Below the pieces are notes generated by a model that was not told where the DNA came from, did not search any database, and saw only the letters and a list, made by a program, of their open reading frames with translations. 64,000 nt of DNA, taken from positions 7,145,501 to 7,209,500 of the forward strand of contig OU612074.1 in assembly GCA_914767715.1 (NCBI GenBank). Reading direction: 5' to 3'. Made by a program: the position numbers and the translations under genes. The stretch comes from Membranipora membranacea. Taxonomy: Eukaryota > Bryozoa > Gymnolaemata > Cheilostomatida > Membraniporidae. Below, piece by piece: positions 11,486 through 25,064 of the stretch. Position 1 is the first letter of the stretch, and each line of letters starts with the position of its first letter.

Positions 11486-11510
11486 CTATAACAAATCTCC
11501 GCAATCCTGA
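11486..11510 (+). CDS. Gene 1 distal cassette: short tail and stop
   Basis: Acceptor TTGTTTTAG, then YNKSPQS and TGA at 11508-11510. AATAAA lies immediately after the stop (11511-11516); at the same place gene 3 has AATATA. So short a tail has no room for a signalling motif. Confidence 0.75.
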
Positions 11511-12600
11511 AATAAAGGGGTTGACAGTTTAAGAGACGGCAAAATGAGACAAAATCCCCTGAAATCTACTCATCTCAAGTGACAAAACCAATGATCGATC
11601 GAATAATTCTATGCAACCACCATATTTTCTTTAAGTTCATTAAAACATTTTCACATATTTCATGCTATTCTTGACATTCGATGCAATGTTTGTTTGTAAT
11701 CTTCTTTTACTTGTACGGTCCGTCCATTCTTGGTACATCCAAATAGCCATATCCCACTCCAGAGTATCATTACATTTGTGATAAAGCTATCATTTTTACA
11801 AGCATTCATTTCATTGCAGTTACAATATCAATATTCTGATGTATACATTGTGAGATTCATCCAAGTTTTGAGTGTTGTATGATTTACATAACGCCCCGTT
11901 CCCTGTCTGTTCATATATATTTATTTAACAAACTACCCATAGTGTACCTGCTAGTATTCTTGCCTAACTTACTAGTCACCTTGATCTGATTTTTTCTTCC
12001 GTGTAGTCCAGCTTGTTGATGATTCACATTTGTTTTCTGAGGTAAAAAATGCTGCCTACTGCAATGAATCGTTGTGCGTAAGAAAACATTGCCATTTTCC
12101 TAGCCTTATCAGTTTTTTTCTTTATACATTACAAGAAAAAAACATATGGCTCCGAAAAATTAATTGTCACCATTCCCTGACTCATGGTATCCTATATTAT
12201 CTAGTCACCGGTGCTTCATTCCACACTTTATTTTGTTCAATCAATGTAAATGATAAATACTATATTTAAAATACATCAAATATATCAAAAAATTATATCA
12301 AATCAACTGATGCTTGCCGCTTGCACAAATGGATCTATTTGTTGGTGTTGATGTTCATGCAGGATTTATATCATGGTTATTCAGAATATTGAAGAAAATA
12401 GTAATTTGAAATATCCCTCTAAATTAAACCCAATCCCAGTCTAGTGCTAAATGACATACAGATTCCACGTTCGTTTGCCCAATCATCACCATGGGTTACC
12501 GTCGGTTGAGCTCTCATTTCTTCATCCCGGTGTTGACTGCAGTAGCGTAGTATAATATTCACTTTTCTCTGGATCGAGATCTTAATCTTGTAAACCAGTC
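11511..12600. other. 3' flank of gene 1
   Basis: The first 370 bases match 63651-64000. The remainder is AT-rich with no coding, RNA or repeat signal that I recognise. Confidence 0.5.
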
Positions 12601-14050
12601 AGTTTGGCTCTGCTGTACTAGTTTAGTTGTGCAACCTGTCTCATGTTACAAAGTGACCACCACCAGTGTTGTTGCAATATACAATAAAATTCATGTACTT
12701 GTGTGTAGTTCATATTTTTGCTCATTGTGCAATTTATCTTCTTTTACAAAGTTTAAAAAGATCCAGGATAATGGCGCAGCAAATCCTATGAGTTGTTGGA
12801 AAAGTTTGTTGTCTTGCATTAATTCATCCTAGTTTTAAATTTACCCTTTAGGTTTGTAGTATATATTGGATAGGAAGTCCTGACTCACTCAAACACCATA
12901 ATTAACCCTTGTTGTATAGAGAGTTATTCTATCACATAACAAGAGAGGACAACTAATCATTGATATAATCCATTGCATTAAAAAATGAATAGAATCACAG
13001 CTAGGGATCCTTGATTGAGTTCTTGTCTGATAAATTGACATTAAATACTGATTGATACCCATATGTCTGGTACACAAATAGCCTATCAATCGATTTATTG
13101 CAAGTTCCTTGGAAAATGTCGGCCAATCCACTAAAAATTACAAATGACAAGTTTCTTGTTTATTGAGTTGCTCTTTGACACGACATCGGAAATTGACTTA
13201 AAAGTTTAATCTCATAATAAATAGATTGGGTTTTCTTCGAGTGATATAAATGCTTCACAAGGACCCATCGCCCTGACCTGCTTATATTCATTCTTCACAA
13301 TAACCCTAGGATTATCAGGCGGTGCTTGTTTTCATCTAGAAAAACTACCCAGCAATAACTTCCTGTGGTATCTATGTGTTACCCTGCAACAAACCTTTGC
13401 TGAAAACTTTCAAGAAATGGTGTGATTTTCATGTCATCAATTCTGTAAAATATCGGATACCAGTTCCTATTCTAAACTTAATTCAAAGGCAGTGAAGTAT
13501 TTTCTCAATCCTCACTACCCCCCCCCCCCCCAAAGTACTACTAGCCTTCCTTATCACCTAGTGTGTGTACGGCTTGATTTGTTTGCAAGTGATGTGTGTT
13601 TGTCCTAATTGTTTGCTTACAAAGGTAAACAACGCCAAATTTCAACCTAAACAGTTTTAGCCCTAGCTCTGCTGCCTATTCAGCAATTTACTGTATTTAC
13701 TTCATCTTTTTTGTTTGGGGATTTGGGATTCGCAATAGCTAGTCTAGACAGTCTAAACCGAACAAAATTTTCTACTAATACAGACTGTTCTGTCGTAATG
13801 AGGTTGTCCTCTTTTGCAGTCAATCTGACTTGTTATGTTGGGAGACAACCACAGCCTGTTGCAATGCAAAAAAGTTACTTTGTCGTCATGCACAAGTCAT
13901 ATGGTTCAGTTTTTTGCTAATTGAGTAATTTTGCAATTTATTTTTTGCTAATATTTCATCCTTCAAAAAATCCAGTACGGCATATTTATCGTTACGCAAT
14001 GTTATGACCGGAGATAATCTGAACCACAGTAAATATGAGCTGAGGTGAGA
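12600..14050. repeat. Diverged Y-like block
   Basis: 12620-12960 matches 39420-39725 (CCACCACCAGTGTTG, CATTGTGCAATTTA, GAGAGGACAACTAATCAT), and 13930-14010 resembles 42555-42625. Order and wording echo the Y block (CACTACC..GTCACTGCAA, TTGCATATTGTGCAA). A run of 14 C lies at 13518-13531. Confidence 0.6.
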
Positions 14051-15359
14051 TGTCTGTATCTGTGGTTTTCACTCCAACTGTCTCATCTGTATGATGTGAG
14101 GTGTGTGTGAATTATTCATCTTCTCCTAGCAGGTTTTGCTGCGGTGTTTTGATCTTTCATTGTTTGCTTCTTTAAGTTTCAACAGGCAGTCAGGCATACA
14201 GACAAAATCAAGAAATATAATTTAATAAATTGCAATGAAAAACTCTGTACAAACCTTATGCCAAAGTCTTTTGTACCAAGGTCAAGGCCAAGCTGCAAAA
14301 AGCAAAGGGATGAAGATCTGGGGTCAGTATAAGTTAAAGATCATCTTTTCTATCTAGTAATCTTATGTTGATGTAAATAGTTTTAAGAATATCACTCTGT
14401 GTGCCCATGACAAAAAGCCATGTTCATCATCATGAAAGCTATGGATGATTGCAATGCATGAACTGTGACCCAGATTCTACATTGTTAAAAAGAATGTACA
14501 TGTTGTAACTCGCCTTCACCTTTGTTGAAGGGAACATGTCACCTTTATTTTGTATTTGTCACGTCAATGCTTACTCATGTATGACTTGGGTCGATGAGGT
14601 ATATAAGGCTGGTGCCCTCATGATGCCCTTTGTGTTGCAAGAAATTATAAAAAAATAACTTGGTTTTTTATTAGCAAACAATGAACCATTGACACTAAAT
14701 CACCTTCTCGGTGCTGAACTTCAAGTCAAACTTCATCTTTTGAGGTGGCCACGATCAGCAGCTCTAAAAGTGATGTAGGCTTCCCATTGGTATTGTGAGC
14801 ATTGCGATGACTGCCGCTAATGATAATAATCCAACGATTCTCTCAATAAATTGATGTGATGAGTTTGTAATTCGCTTTCTACAGCTAGGAGTTGTCTACT
14901 TAATGTCAAAGGCAGCACAACTTCACCCAATTTCAAATATGATGTATCAGTTTTGTTTGCTCATTGATACCTCAACTATAAGGGTTTTAGCTGCATGGAG
15001 ACAGCATATTTATTGCATGGAGAGAGGTTTGTAACTCCAGAACGCAGAGGGTCTGAAATGGTCTAAGAGATACCCAACTGGTGGTTACTATAACCGTCAT
15101 AGATCCTGTGCCAAGTGATTGAATCAGCAGCTCTGATCACGAGGTCAAAATAAATAAGATGTGGTTAGATATCATCTCATTCATGATATGAGACACCCAG
15201 AGGCATTTTTTGCATTAAGACAGAAAAAGCAGGATCATGGTATTGGTTTAAAAGTTGGTATACAGCTGCTGCTACCACATTGAAACCTCAAGCCTAAACC
15301 GGCCACGATATAAACACATCAATTTATACTAATCCTAAGCACCAATCTCATTTCATTTC
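14051..15359. other. Intergenic, mostly unassigned
   Basis: Contains a short X-like fragment near 14880-14950 (AGGAGTTGTCTACTTAATGTC). Otherwise I see no gene, RNA or clear repeat. Confidence 0.4.
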
Positions 15360-16936
15360 TTCAATAATTAGTATTTCCTGTCACAGTACCAGTGTGATTG
15401 TGGCCGCATCATAACAATCCAATCACCAACTCTATGATTCTTTGTTCAAATGTTTTGCCTAATCCCTGAATTTCAAATTTCAGGGGAAAGGTTACAATAG
15501 CTTTTAATTTGTAATTAGCATTATTTAAGATAAAAAGATAATTTATTGTGCAAGCCCACCATAGGAGTCATCAGTAACCTAAAAACTCTCGCATATCGAT
15601 TTGTCCAAAGAAAATTCGAAATTCAGAAGACGGCGTTTTATAGGATCAAATTCAAAATCTAAAGCTTCTGAGGAATGATCATGACTAGGCTTAGTAATCA
15701 CTGGTTTGTATTTGACAATATTTGACTGAGAATACACTCCATGAGGGTCACTTCACTAATTCAAAAGTTGTGCCCATAAATCGGTCAAGACACTTCACCT
15801 TCTATACCTGTGCCTGTCAAACATACCTCATATCAAAAAGGCAGAAGGGGTTCTTTTTACTGCGTGTTGGATGTGCAAACACACAGTTGAGCTCTAGTCC
15901 CAGTACATAAGGATCTGGTGCTCCAGTACCAAATCAGGAATGACTGCCGGCGCCTCGAATTGAACCTAGACCTCAAAGGTCACAAGACCGTACACTTAAC
16001 CATTACATCGCTCCTGAATCTTTGGACTTCACAATTTTATAGTACACTCCACTCTGGTCCATCGGAGACTCAGTTGTCTCAGACTGGAATATTGTCAGCC
16101 TAATACCATTTAATCGGGCTTTACTATTAGGTATGTGGGGATAAATCACAAGATGCCACCTCATCATATGTTGATTATCACATACTAGTTATGTATTCAC
16201 TGTACAGGGATATCTGCAATCTACAATGAATCAGCAGCAAAAAATTTCTGTTAGCTGAGCAGGTTTGCTCGGCCGCATATCATAGCAATTCACCAAAGTT
16301 ACAACACAACCACTACCCACGTCACTGCAAGGATGAGGTTTATGCCGCCTTAATTCCTGCTTTTTTGCATATTGTGCAATTGCTTGACAGGTTTTTTATT
16401 TGCAGATTATAAATTCTGTAAAAACATCTGAAGCAGCTTATTTACTTTTCTGTTATGCAATGATACAACAAAGGATATGTTAACCACATAATACACTACC
16501 AAAGGCAAGACATGGCAACCTGTAGCTCCGACTACCGTTGGTACTGTGATTCAATGTATGTTGTATGTTAGCTGGGAGGGATGAATGCCAATTATATTCA
16601 TTTTCTCTTATCAGACCCTTTGGCTAGCTAGTCTGTAAACACTCTGACAGGGAAGTTTTATTTTCTTCTTTTGATATTTATAAATGACAGCTTTGAATGG
16701 GGATGATGAAGACAGAATATTCCGATCGACATAACTGATGATGATGATGAGCTATGGAAGTGAGCGAAAGCTGGGCGATGATAACGAATCTATAAACAAC
16801 ATCATCAAATGCTTGGCCTCACCATGATGAAAGGGAACCGTCACCATTCTTACTCATTCTTACCAGCTGGGGACAAATAGCTATGAAAAGCCTGATTTCA
16901 TCACAATGCCCTTTGTCTGTTTAGAATATGAGAAAA
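15360..16936. repeat. Y-block repeat, copy 2
   Basis: 15360-15600 matches 40795-41035 (GTTCAAATGTTTTGCCTAAT), and 15625-16936 is nearly colinear with 986-2317, with only scattered substitutions and small indels. This is the most similar Y pair in the window. Confidence 0.9.
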
Positions 16937-17879
16937 ATAACACGGCATGCATAACCTTGATGTTTCCTAGGCTCCAGACACATCTGAGGGGAGGTTGCTC
17001 ATCCATTGTATAATTCCCTGCGTGTAATAAAACTTCTAACAGACTCTGCACTACATGAGATATATGCTGTGCCCAGTCATGCCCAGCCTAGTCTAAACGT
17101 GGTTCTGGAATCCTTTATGGACAAAATTGGAATGGAGTGTGGAATGAATTTGTAGCTGCGGGTTGTGAGAACAGAAGAAAGTTATGAAAAATTTCAAGTT
17201 GTTGTTCCCTTCTGCAAGATTTTGGGGTAGGGGAGATAACTATCTTCAAAAAACTTTCCAAGAATATTATAAAAACTCAATTCATTGATTCTCGTGCCAG
17301 CAGTCAGAAATCAACTAGTAGAAACTTGAGGTAGTCTGTTGTCTCCACGTAATCGCTAAAATGTAAATATTCACCTGCAATGATTCCTCATTTATTTTGT
17401 GGCCGAGATATACCAAGTTGATGTTTCTGATGCATATTATCTCAGTTTTTTGCAAACTGATGACTGTAATATGCCGATGAGTATGACGAATACTATAAAC
17501 CACTGCCAAAATTTATACCTGTAGCAGTTGTTTCCCTGAGTACAAAATATGTAATGTTTGTATGGGATAGCGATAGGAGCAACTAATTGATTCTCTCAGC
17601 AGTTCAGAAATGGGATTTGTCTTATAGTTTCAGATTTTAGATATAAGATTTCTATTGAGCTGCTCATCAGCTATAGTCCTTGAAGTGAATATTATATTGT
17701 GATGACTACAGACATTATAAAATCATTGGTAAGATAATGACGATGGGCGGTACTCAAAACTGTGTTTAATGTTGACAAACTTGATCATTTTACGCTTGTG
17801 TCAGCTTATAAGTCTAGTTAATCCAAACGATGCCTTTGTAGTTATTACACAATCCCTCACTCTGCTCTACTAGTAGCCA
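16937..17879. other. Intergenic between Y copy 2 and X copy 2
   Basis: AT-rich sequence. It occupies the place held by 43141-44400 between the next Y and X blocks; the last part (about 17640-17880) resembles 44110-44400. No gene seen. Confidence 0.4.
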
Positions 17880-19560
17880 GAGAGTTCATTTGATATCATA
17901 CCTGTTATGTTTGGAGTTTGATGTCAAATGTAATATCTATCTACCAATCATGTTATGATACAAGAGACCATTCCAAGCCTGCACCAGTGTGGGAATCCTG
18001 AAAGTAAGGGATTTATCTAAAAATATTGAAGGAATATAGCTAACATTCCTGTTGATCACTGTTTTTTGCTCATAAGAAATTTTGGTGTTATTGAGTGTCA
18101 TTTGTTTTCCACTTACTTGAAATACCATTCCTCTCATTGATTTCTAGAAACCCTGAGCGTTGGCATTGTGTGATGTACATGAATGTGTTACACAAGATTT
18201 GACAGGTTAAGGTTGATTTGAAAAAGCTGCGGTCAGGGTGTATGTCAAAATTCTTTTTGTGATGCAAGCTTGTATATTTCATAGTAACCAATTAGGAGTT
18301 GCCTGCTTAATGTCAATGTAACCGCAACTTCTTCTGATTTTATAAGTCTGTTCTGTATCAATAGACAGGTCAACTAAGACCATCACTTAACCTCAGTTGT
18401 CTAGACAGGACAGCTAGTCTAGACAGCTGAAGGTAAGTGATGGTCTTAGTGATTAACTATTGGCTGTGACTAGTATGAGAATGGTGACAGGCACCATTGA
18501 GTGAACAGCTTTGCTCACAGAATAAAGTGTTAATAATTATCTAATATATGTGATTAGATCTCTCAAACATATTTTATAGATTACGGAACCCAGAAAAATT
18601 TTAACTTGTTTTGTTCAGCTTTAGTTTGCTGTGATTGAAAATTCTAACAACATGATAACTGCTGTTGCTATAATCATATCAACTACGCCCTACAAAATAC
18701 AAAATGACAAATAACATGTCCAAGATACTGCATTGTGCATAACTTCGATTTCAATTTTTCAGGTCACGGTACCAGCATAATGGTCTGCCTCATGACAACC
18801 AAATCACCGAATCAATTACCAAACGTGATATTCAAGATATAAACACATGGTTTAAGTCAGGGGAATTTTAAAAAAGTTTCCGCAATTATCTGATTGAGAC
18901 AGAATGTCTAATTTAACTTTGAATGATTTGTTAAATCGATCAAGTCCGTAAGGTGAGTTATTGGCCAACCAAAGTGGCTGTAATCTGAGAACTCTGTCAT
19001 ACCAATGAGTCAATGTGTACTTTTTGATTGACTTGATGTTGGAGAGATAATAGCAGAGTGATCTAATACAGAGAAGCAGATATGCTAGAACTTCCTCTAC
19101 AAAGTATGATAAACTCAGAATTTAATTTGTCCAAAATTGATCAGTCTGTTCTAGTTCAACAAGATCACTTCCCCGATTGACAACAAATGCGTGCCAAACA
19201 CAAGAATACTTGAATTAGTCATAGAATTTAGTTTGCCTCTCCCCTTATCACATGTGCAAATATTTCTATACGGGGAAGTAAAACCTTTTGAAATTTTTAT
19301 CTGAGTTATTTAAACAGTGTCAGCTGCATCAATGTCTGGGTGTTATCAGTTGAACATTACACTTGGAGAGGCACATTTTTTTATCAAGTTATACTTGGTC
19401 ACAGAGTAAGGAGTTCATGTAGCTCTTCATATCTGTGATTTTGATTAACAATATGTCATGATGTGATGGATCACAGACACAGAACTAAGTTTGGATGGAT
19501 GACAATTAAAATAATGTTGGTGCTTATTTCAAACGCCTGTCCTATAAATAACCTGTGAAA
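17880..19560. repeat. X-block repeat, copy 2
   Basis: 17905-18330 matches 44430-44870 (GTAAGGGATTTATC, CATTCCTGTTGAT, TAGGAGTTG). 18960-19110 matches 45090-45250 (CTCTGTCATACCAATGAGTC). 19500-19560 resembles 50100-50170. Confidence 0.8.
18374..18449. repeat. Hairpin within X copy 2
   Basis: CTAAGACCATCACTTA at 18374-18389 is the exact reverse complement of 18434-18449, and the interior (TGTCTAGAC / GTCTAGACA) also pairs. A degraded half occurs near 40470-40495. Confidence 0.8.
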
Positions 19561-19838
19561 GTTGTTTTTACATTCCAGAGCATGTTTTCTGCCAACTTTT
19601 GTGGGATAATTTTGGTCCTTACTGCTATGTACATCAAGTAAAAGGCGCAGCCATCAGGTATTCAGTCAACAGTTAGATCAAATTGATGCCTACGTCCCAA
19701 CAATGTAACATAATAATCCTCCCGCACAAAATTAAAATAGACGATTTTCTGAGCCCTTATTTATGCCTCAATTTGGAGTTGTCCTCTCTCCAGTTTGGTA
19801 CTTTTAACCCAGGCCGCGTAGGAAAAACCTACTGAAAG

Positions 19839-20148
19839 AGGGTTATTTTGAAAACCGCTTATGTAAGGATAAAAATGATTATTGATTCAGAGTCTGCACC
19901 ATTGGAAACCTTGCGAGACAGGGTTTCCAAATCATTGGAGGCTTGAATGTTGATACATCTTAATTTTAGTGATGAAACTCGTGAAAAATTCTGCCAAATG
20001 GTCCGTAAAAATAGGCAGAAAATGCTATAATTGACTATCCAAATACTAAAGTTTTTTCCCAAACTATGTCCATATGAGTTTTCAATGTTGCAGATTCTGA
20101 ATCAAAAATAATCTTTATCCTATTATAAGCGGTTTTCAAGATAACCCT
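19839..20148. mobile_element. Small foldback (MITE-like) element
   Basis: About 310 bases with inverted ends of about 60 bases: 19839-19900 (AGGGTTATTTTGAAAACCGC) and about 20090-20148, ending in AAGCGGTTTTCAAGATAACC. No coding capacity. I could not fix a target-site duplication. Confidence 0.8.
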
Positions 20149-23100
20149 AAATCAGAAGTCAGAAAACTGTCTATTTCAACACTTGACATTCATACAGCAG
20201 CTTTATGCAAATCTGACAACCCGTGGTTCATCTCTAGGATGTCAATTTTTATTTTGCATAATATTTGAAATTAACAGGCAGCAACTCCTGTTAGAACTTA
20301 CATCAGTTAATGTAGAAAAGTATTGTATAACCAGGATGATATAATATAACATATTGTTATATTGTTAGTTAGGTTTCACTACAGTGATTGTGGAAAGAAA
20401 ATGTTTGAGGCGAGGGACGGTTCTATGATATTTTGCATGCTTGGTGAAAACAATTTTGATTTAATTCCAATGCAGATGTCGCCGCAGTGCATGGTGGTAG
20501 CAAACTCTCCCATAACTTATTGGCTGCAGGATCACTCTCTACATTGAACATTCTGATACGGGTAATCCCAGCTCTGACCTCTAAGTAGGGGAATTTTCGC
20601 CCACGGGTTAAACAAAAAAGGTGGGGATATGCCTCCCTAAAATTATACTGACTCACTAAACGGAAACTGAAATGAAGGATGGCTCAGTTTATCTCAGACT
20701 GGCGGCGGTGAAGGAGGGATTGCTGTTACTGGTCCATACAAAACAAGCAAAACGACTACAAACTCATATTTTTAGGTAAGACCACAATATATTTACCGTA
20801 TGAATATCATGTCTGTTTTTGTTCACCAAGAGAAAGAAATCTGTATACCAGCAAGGTTCCCAGTTCAGATCTGGTAGGACATGGTAGAACTTACAGTGTG
20901 TTAAATACTGTTGGCACATGTAGGCATAGATTGTTCAAAATGGTGATTGAAGCAGCGAGAATGTCACAGATCAGTATCCGATAATGACACGGATGACATG
21001 GATATGAACAGCGCACAGAAGAATTTATTGGGCAGTGTTTTTGGAAAATAATGAGGTCCACAAGCAATGAAGAAAAATGAGACGGGAAACAAGAGAACAA
21101 ATTTTTTTCGCTCTAACAGTAAATAATAAAGCCAATTTGCCAAACAAAATGCAAAACATGGATACGGCTGTGCGCAATGGGAGACAGTCCAAATCTCATT
21201 CTAAAATATTCTGGTGATGAAACGAAGTAGGAGGTGTAAACATTGAGTTGCCTCTCACATTATTGAAATTATGTTTATTTCTGTCGAAAGTTTAATCGAT
21301 ATCGAATATTTCGTCTGATTGATTTGTGTCACCAAATTTGATTAGCAACAATCTATACCTCAATTATGGCATTTGAAGTCACAAATTATACTTGCTATTT
21401 GGCTTTAGCCTCTCATTCATTTCTAATCAAAATCAGTTAGGTGAACTAGGCAGACAAGATTCCCGACCTAAATGTCCGGATGTACCTTCAATATAAATTT
21501 ATTATATCAGTATACTTATACATTATATTTGTACATGTATTTATATTCATAATGTATGTATATTATATATTATAATGTATGAAAGCCTGATACAGCAATT
21601 TTATGAGCATATCGGGAGAATAGTAAAAGTACACCTCCATATTGCTCATTAAAAATGATGTTCACTCAGGCTCGCGTGCTTCTTGCACATTTTGAGGAAA
21701 TACTAGATAGATGTGACGTAGGCATTGAATGAGTAGAATTTAATTCAGTGGACGTAGGCTACAATGAATACAGCTATTGGTTAACTTTTTATAGCCGTAA
21801 ATAATATAGCTTTGAAGGATTGCTAGTACTTCCAGTATACATCGTGCGTTCAATAAGCAGACATTCTCAGGGATTATTATAGCAGTTATCATGGTGGGTA
21901 TATATCATAAAGACACACTCAGTAGATACGGTTTTATAACTAATACAGTAACATGTACCTTTGTCTCTGACGGATATTGATTGTTATCCTACACCACTCA
22001 TTACCATGGGCTAACAAAAGCCAGTAAACACCGTAGGCTTTGCCTGATAGTATAATCATGCATTTGTATTGACATTTCATAAAATAGGGGATTGCATGCA
22101 GGTGGAATCAGGCTGGGAGGGAATTCCCCAAGTTTCTGAAAAGAAACATGATTCCTATGTTTCCACCCGATGCGCAATAACAAAGGCTTTGTGTTTCTAC
22201 ATAGAGCTTCTATTTACACTTCGAATTGGGTATTGGTGTGATTAGATTTGATTTTGTTTGCAATAACAAGTTGTGAATAAAATTATGTTTGAAATCTGAA
22301 TAGGGACTTATGGGATATCCAAAGGCTGTCTAGGCATGCTGCGGCAATCATCGACAATACATGCATTGGTGAGGTATCATCATTTTCTATTTGTACTCTT
22401 GCTTGCTATATGGCATGTAGTCCGTTGGTCATATTCTTAGCGCTGGCTTCGATATCAGAATAGATGAAGCTGTGGAAGAAAGACAGATACTTGAGTTTTG
22501 TCTCATTATAGTCAGGTTTGTTTTGGTCTTTGCGGGTTGAAAGCTTTTTCGATTCACAAAATGGCTTGTGTTTAGCTCTGATCATTTTATACTTCCTGGT
22601 CCAGGACCTGGGCTATAAGAAGGCCAACAGATCCATTGTACCAGCAGAGTTGAGCTGTTGTTTTGCTTTCTGGACTGATTATAAGACTACTACCTACTGC
22701 ATGCTTCGACGGAAGTTTTATAGACTATAATATGAAAGCCTGTACCTTGTGGTGTAATCAATCATCCAATCAAGACAGAGAGAGAGAATGTAAAAAATGA
22801 TAAATTATAAAGAAATATGACCTTAGCCTGCCTATCGTTGTAAAAGTGAGGGTGGGGGTATGTTTCCTCTGACAAAGCTTGCCAAGCATATACTATTGAG
22901 AAGCTAACCGATGTGGTTTGTTTGCGTGCTAAGTAGTGGCACTTACTTCAGTAATTCAATAAATAGTGAGTGATTCAGTTGAATGATAGTATTGGCTAGC
23001 CATGAATGAAATAGGCAATGACCTAAAGCTTCACAGAATAGAAGAATAAGGTGGCGTTCTATCGGATGTCTATCATAGTTCAGAAAGTTGTATCAGAAAC

Positions 23101-25064
23101 CCTGCTGTACATTGCGTTCAACCATCTGTATCACAGAAGGTACTATGTAACACCATCATTACCATGTCATATCTATGCAAGATCAGATAAGTCTCTGTAC
23201 AGGTAGAAGTGGTTGTCAAAGGTAGTAAACAAACATGATGTTGCATTGAATAGCGTATGGTGTATTTTGTTGATGAAATAACTTGAGACATTTGACATTT
23301 TCATTGTACCTATTAACTTATAGCCAACAATGGTGCATTGTCTGTGTTATGGGTTGTGTTGGGTATTGCTTCTGTGGTGTCATCTACTCATTTATCAGTA
23401 TTGTGTATTTATGAATGGACCCATGTGCTTGTGTTTTGGTTGTGTGGTCAAATTGTTGGCCGGAATCCCAGCCTAATTGTAATTGCAGTAAATTGGCGAA
23501 GATGCCTCGCTTATCAGTCTAAAATTTGTTGATTTTAACCTTTCACTCAATCTAGGTGATGTAGACATAATAGATGTTCAACAAACTGACATCTGTAGAA
23601 TTATTGAGAAAACTGATACATAGCCATCTGCCTCCCCTGGCCTGTCCGTGGATAAAAACTACTGATTTCTACCAGCAGAAGCAAACATGGCAACTCCTAC
23701 TAAATAGATGAAAGATAGTTATTGATCTTTCGATTGATCACCAGTAGAATATGAACAACCTGAATGCAGCCAAAGTGGAAAAATTGGGATCGATTCAAAT
23801 ATAATGTAGGAGTTACTCTACCACGTGAACTGTAATTTAGTGATAGATAGCTAACATGAAGTCTCCCTAAACTATATGCAAGCCAACATAAACTTTGTCG
23901 AGTGTGAAAAGTTCTGCATACATTGGGAAATTACAGTCTGTGAGCCAGTCGAATCACATTGTTAATAGGTAATACTTATCGTGACTCTGTCAAATTTTAA
24001 CTTGACATGATATTACTTACATTTTTTTGTTGCAGCCTAAGCAGTTTCAGAGTCACAAGTGGTAAAGCTCAGATACAAATTTTTGGTTGAATAAGGGATA
24101 AAGGTTTACGGCAAAGACCAAATCAGAAGCAAAACTACCTCTGTGTGGACTGATTCATGCAGAAAAGTTTTGAGGCCTCTCCACAGGTAGGTGAAAACTT
24201 ACTTCTGTGGACCGCATGGTTCGTTACATGGCCTCAAAGTATTAAACTATCAACCCTATCATAACCCTCAACAGGGATAAAGAGTTGAGTTGAGAGAGTA
24301 TGACTTAATACAATTGTATCTTCCTATGCAGCACAGTCCTCAAGTCATCAAGTTACCAATTTGAGATAAGAAATTAAAAACCAGTACATCTACTCAAATG
24401 TAGAAAATAGAAATATATTTGTGTGTGCAGAATCAACCACCCAAACAAAAACCTGACAAGATTATTTATTTGGTTATTTATTTAGTTAGTTACTTTTAGT
24501 TAGTTGAGTTAGTGGTAGTGTTTAGTAGTAGACACAAATAAATACATAGATAGATTGAGATTATTAAATAGAAGAATAATATAAGTGAAACTGTGCTGGC
24601 TAGCCTCTTACTTTCTGATCTGTGTGAGATTTGAGTGCTCTACCTGTCCTGTCTCCTCTGTTGTGTTTTTGAAGATCATGTCTATTATATTCTAGGCATA
24701 CCCAGGCAATTATGATGAATGAATGGAGCATAGTTTTTTGTTTTAGATCATACCAATACCATACTAATCACAATATATATAATGCCATACTGTGATATCG
24801 AAAATGTATTATTACAAAGTAGTTAGGTCACAAATATATTATTGAAACCAGAAAAATGGTCTTTCCTTTGCTACTGATATAAAAAACAGACAGACAGAGT
24901 GAGCTGCGTGTCACTCATTGACAGAGTTACATACATTTTCAAATAGATTGAGTAATCTGTTTTTGCTCAATAGCGAAATTCTAATGATGTAAATTAATAA
25001 ACTGTGATTCAAATTTGTTATTATGTTTTTCAACGTATAATTATAGGTTTTCCAGGCGGTCAGA
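20149..25064. other. Long intergenic stretch upstream of gene 2
   Basis: About 4.9 kb of AT-rich DNA. A TA-rich tract lies at about 21484-21585 and a partial inverted pair (TTTGAGGCC / GGCCTCAAA) at about 24170-24240. I recognise no exon, RNA gene or family repeat. It may include a non-coding first exon and the promoter of gene 2, but nothing marks them. Confidence 0.4.

Larger units (their letters stand above)
2685..11510 (+). pseudogene. Gene 1: CUB-CUB-CCP transmembrane receptor, frameshifted in exon 1
   Basis: Nine exons can be traced: signal peptide plus CUB-like domain (2685-3014), second CUB-like domain (3619-3972), CCP (5238-5504), then two successive CCP-TM-tail cassettes (8570-9685 and 10422-11510). 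All boundaries are GT-AG, and the domain exons are symmetric phase 1-1, so either cassette could be joined to the CCP exon in frame. The family would be a type I plasma-membrane receptor or complement-regulator-like protein; the ligand is unknown. Exon 1 is 1 base short modulo 3 against genes 2 and 3 and meets TGA at 2814-2816. The proximal TM exon has TGA at 9039-9041. Every other exon is open, so inactivation looks recent; a sequencing or assembly error in exon 1 is the main alternative. Confidence 0.75.
8500..11880. repeat. Segmental duplication, copy 1 (partner 60180-64000)
   Basis: Exons, introns and at least 350 bases of 3' flank match 60180-64000 in the same order, with near identity from about 11000 on. 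The main differences are the SINE, the longer tail and small indels. Because introns match too, the similarity reflects recent duplication or conversion rather than selection on protein alone. Confidence 0.9.

Noticed and set aside
13518-13531. 14-C run (and a 16-C run at 50205-50220) as assembly gaps or structural signals
   Set aside because: Ordinary homopolymers; flanking sequence is continuous with nothing else to support a function.
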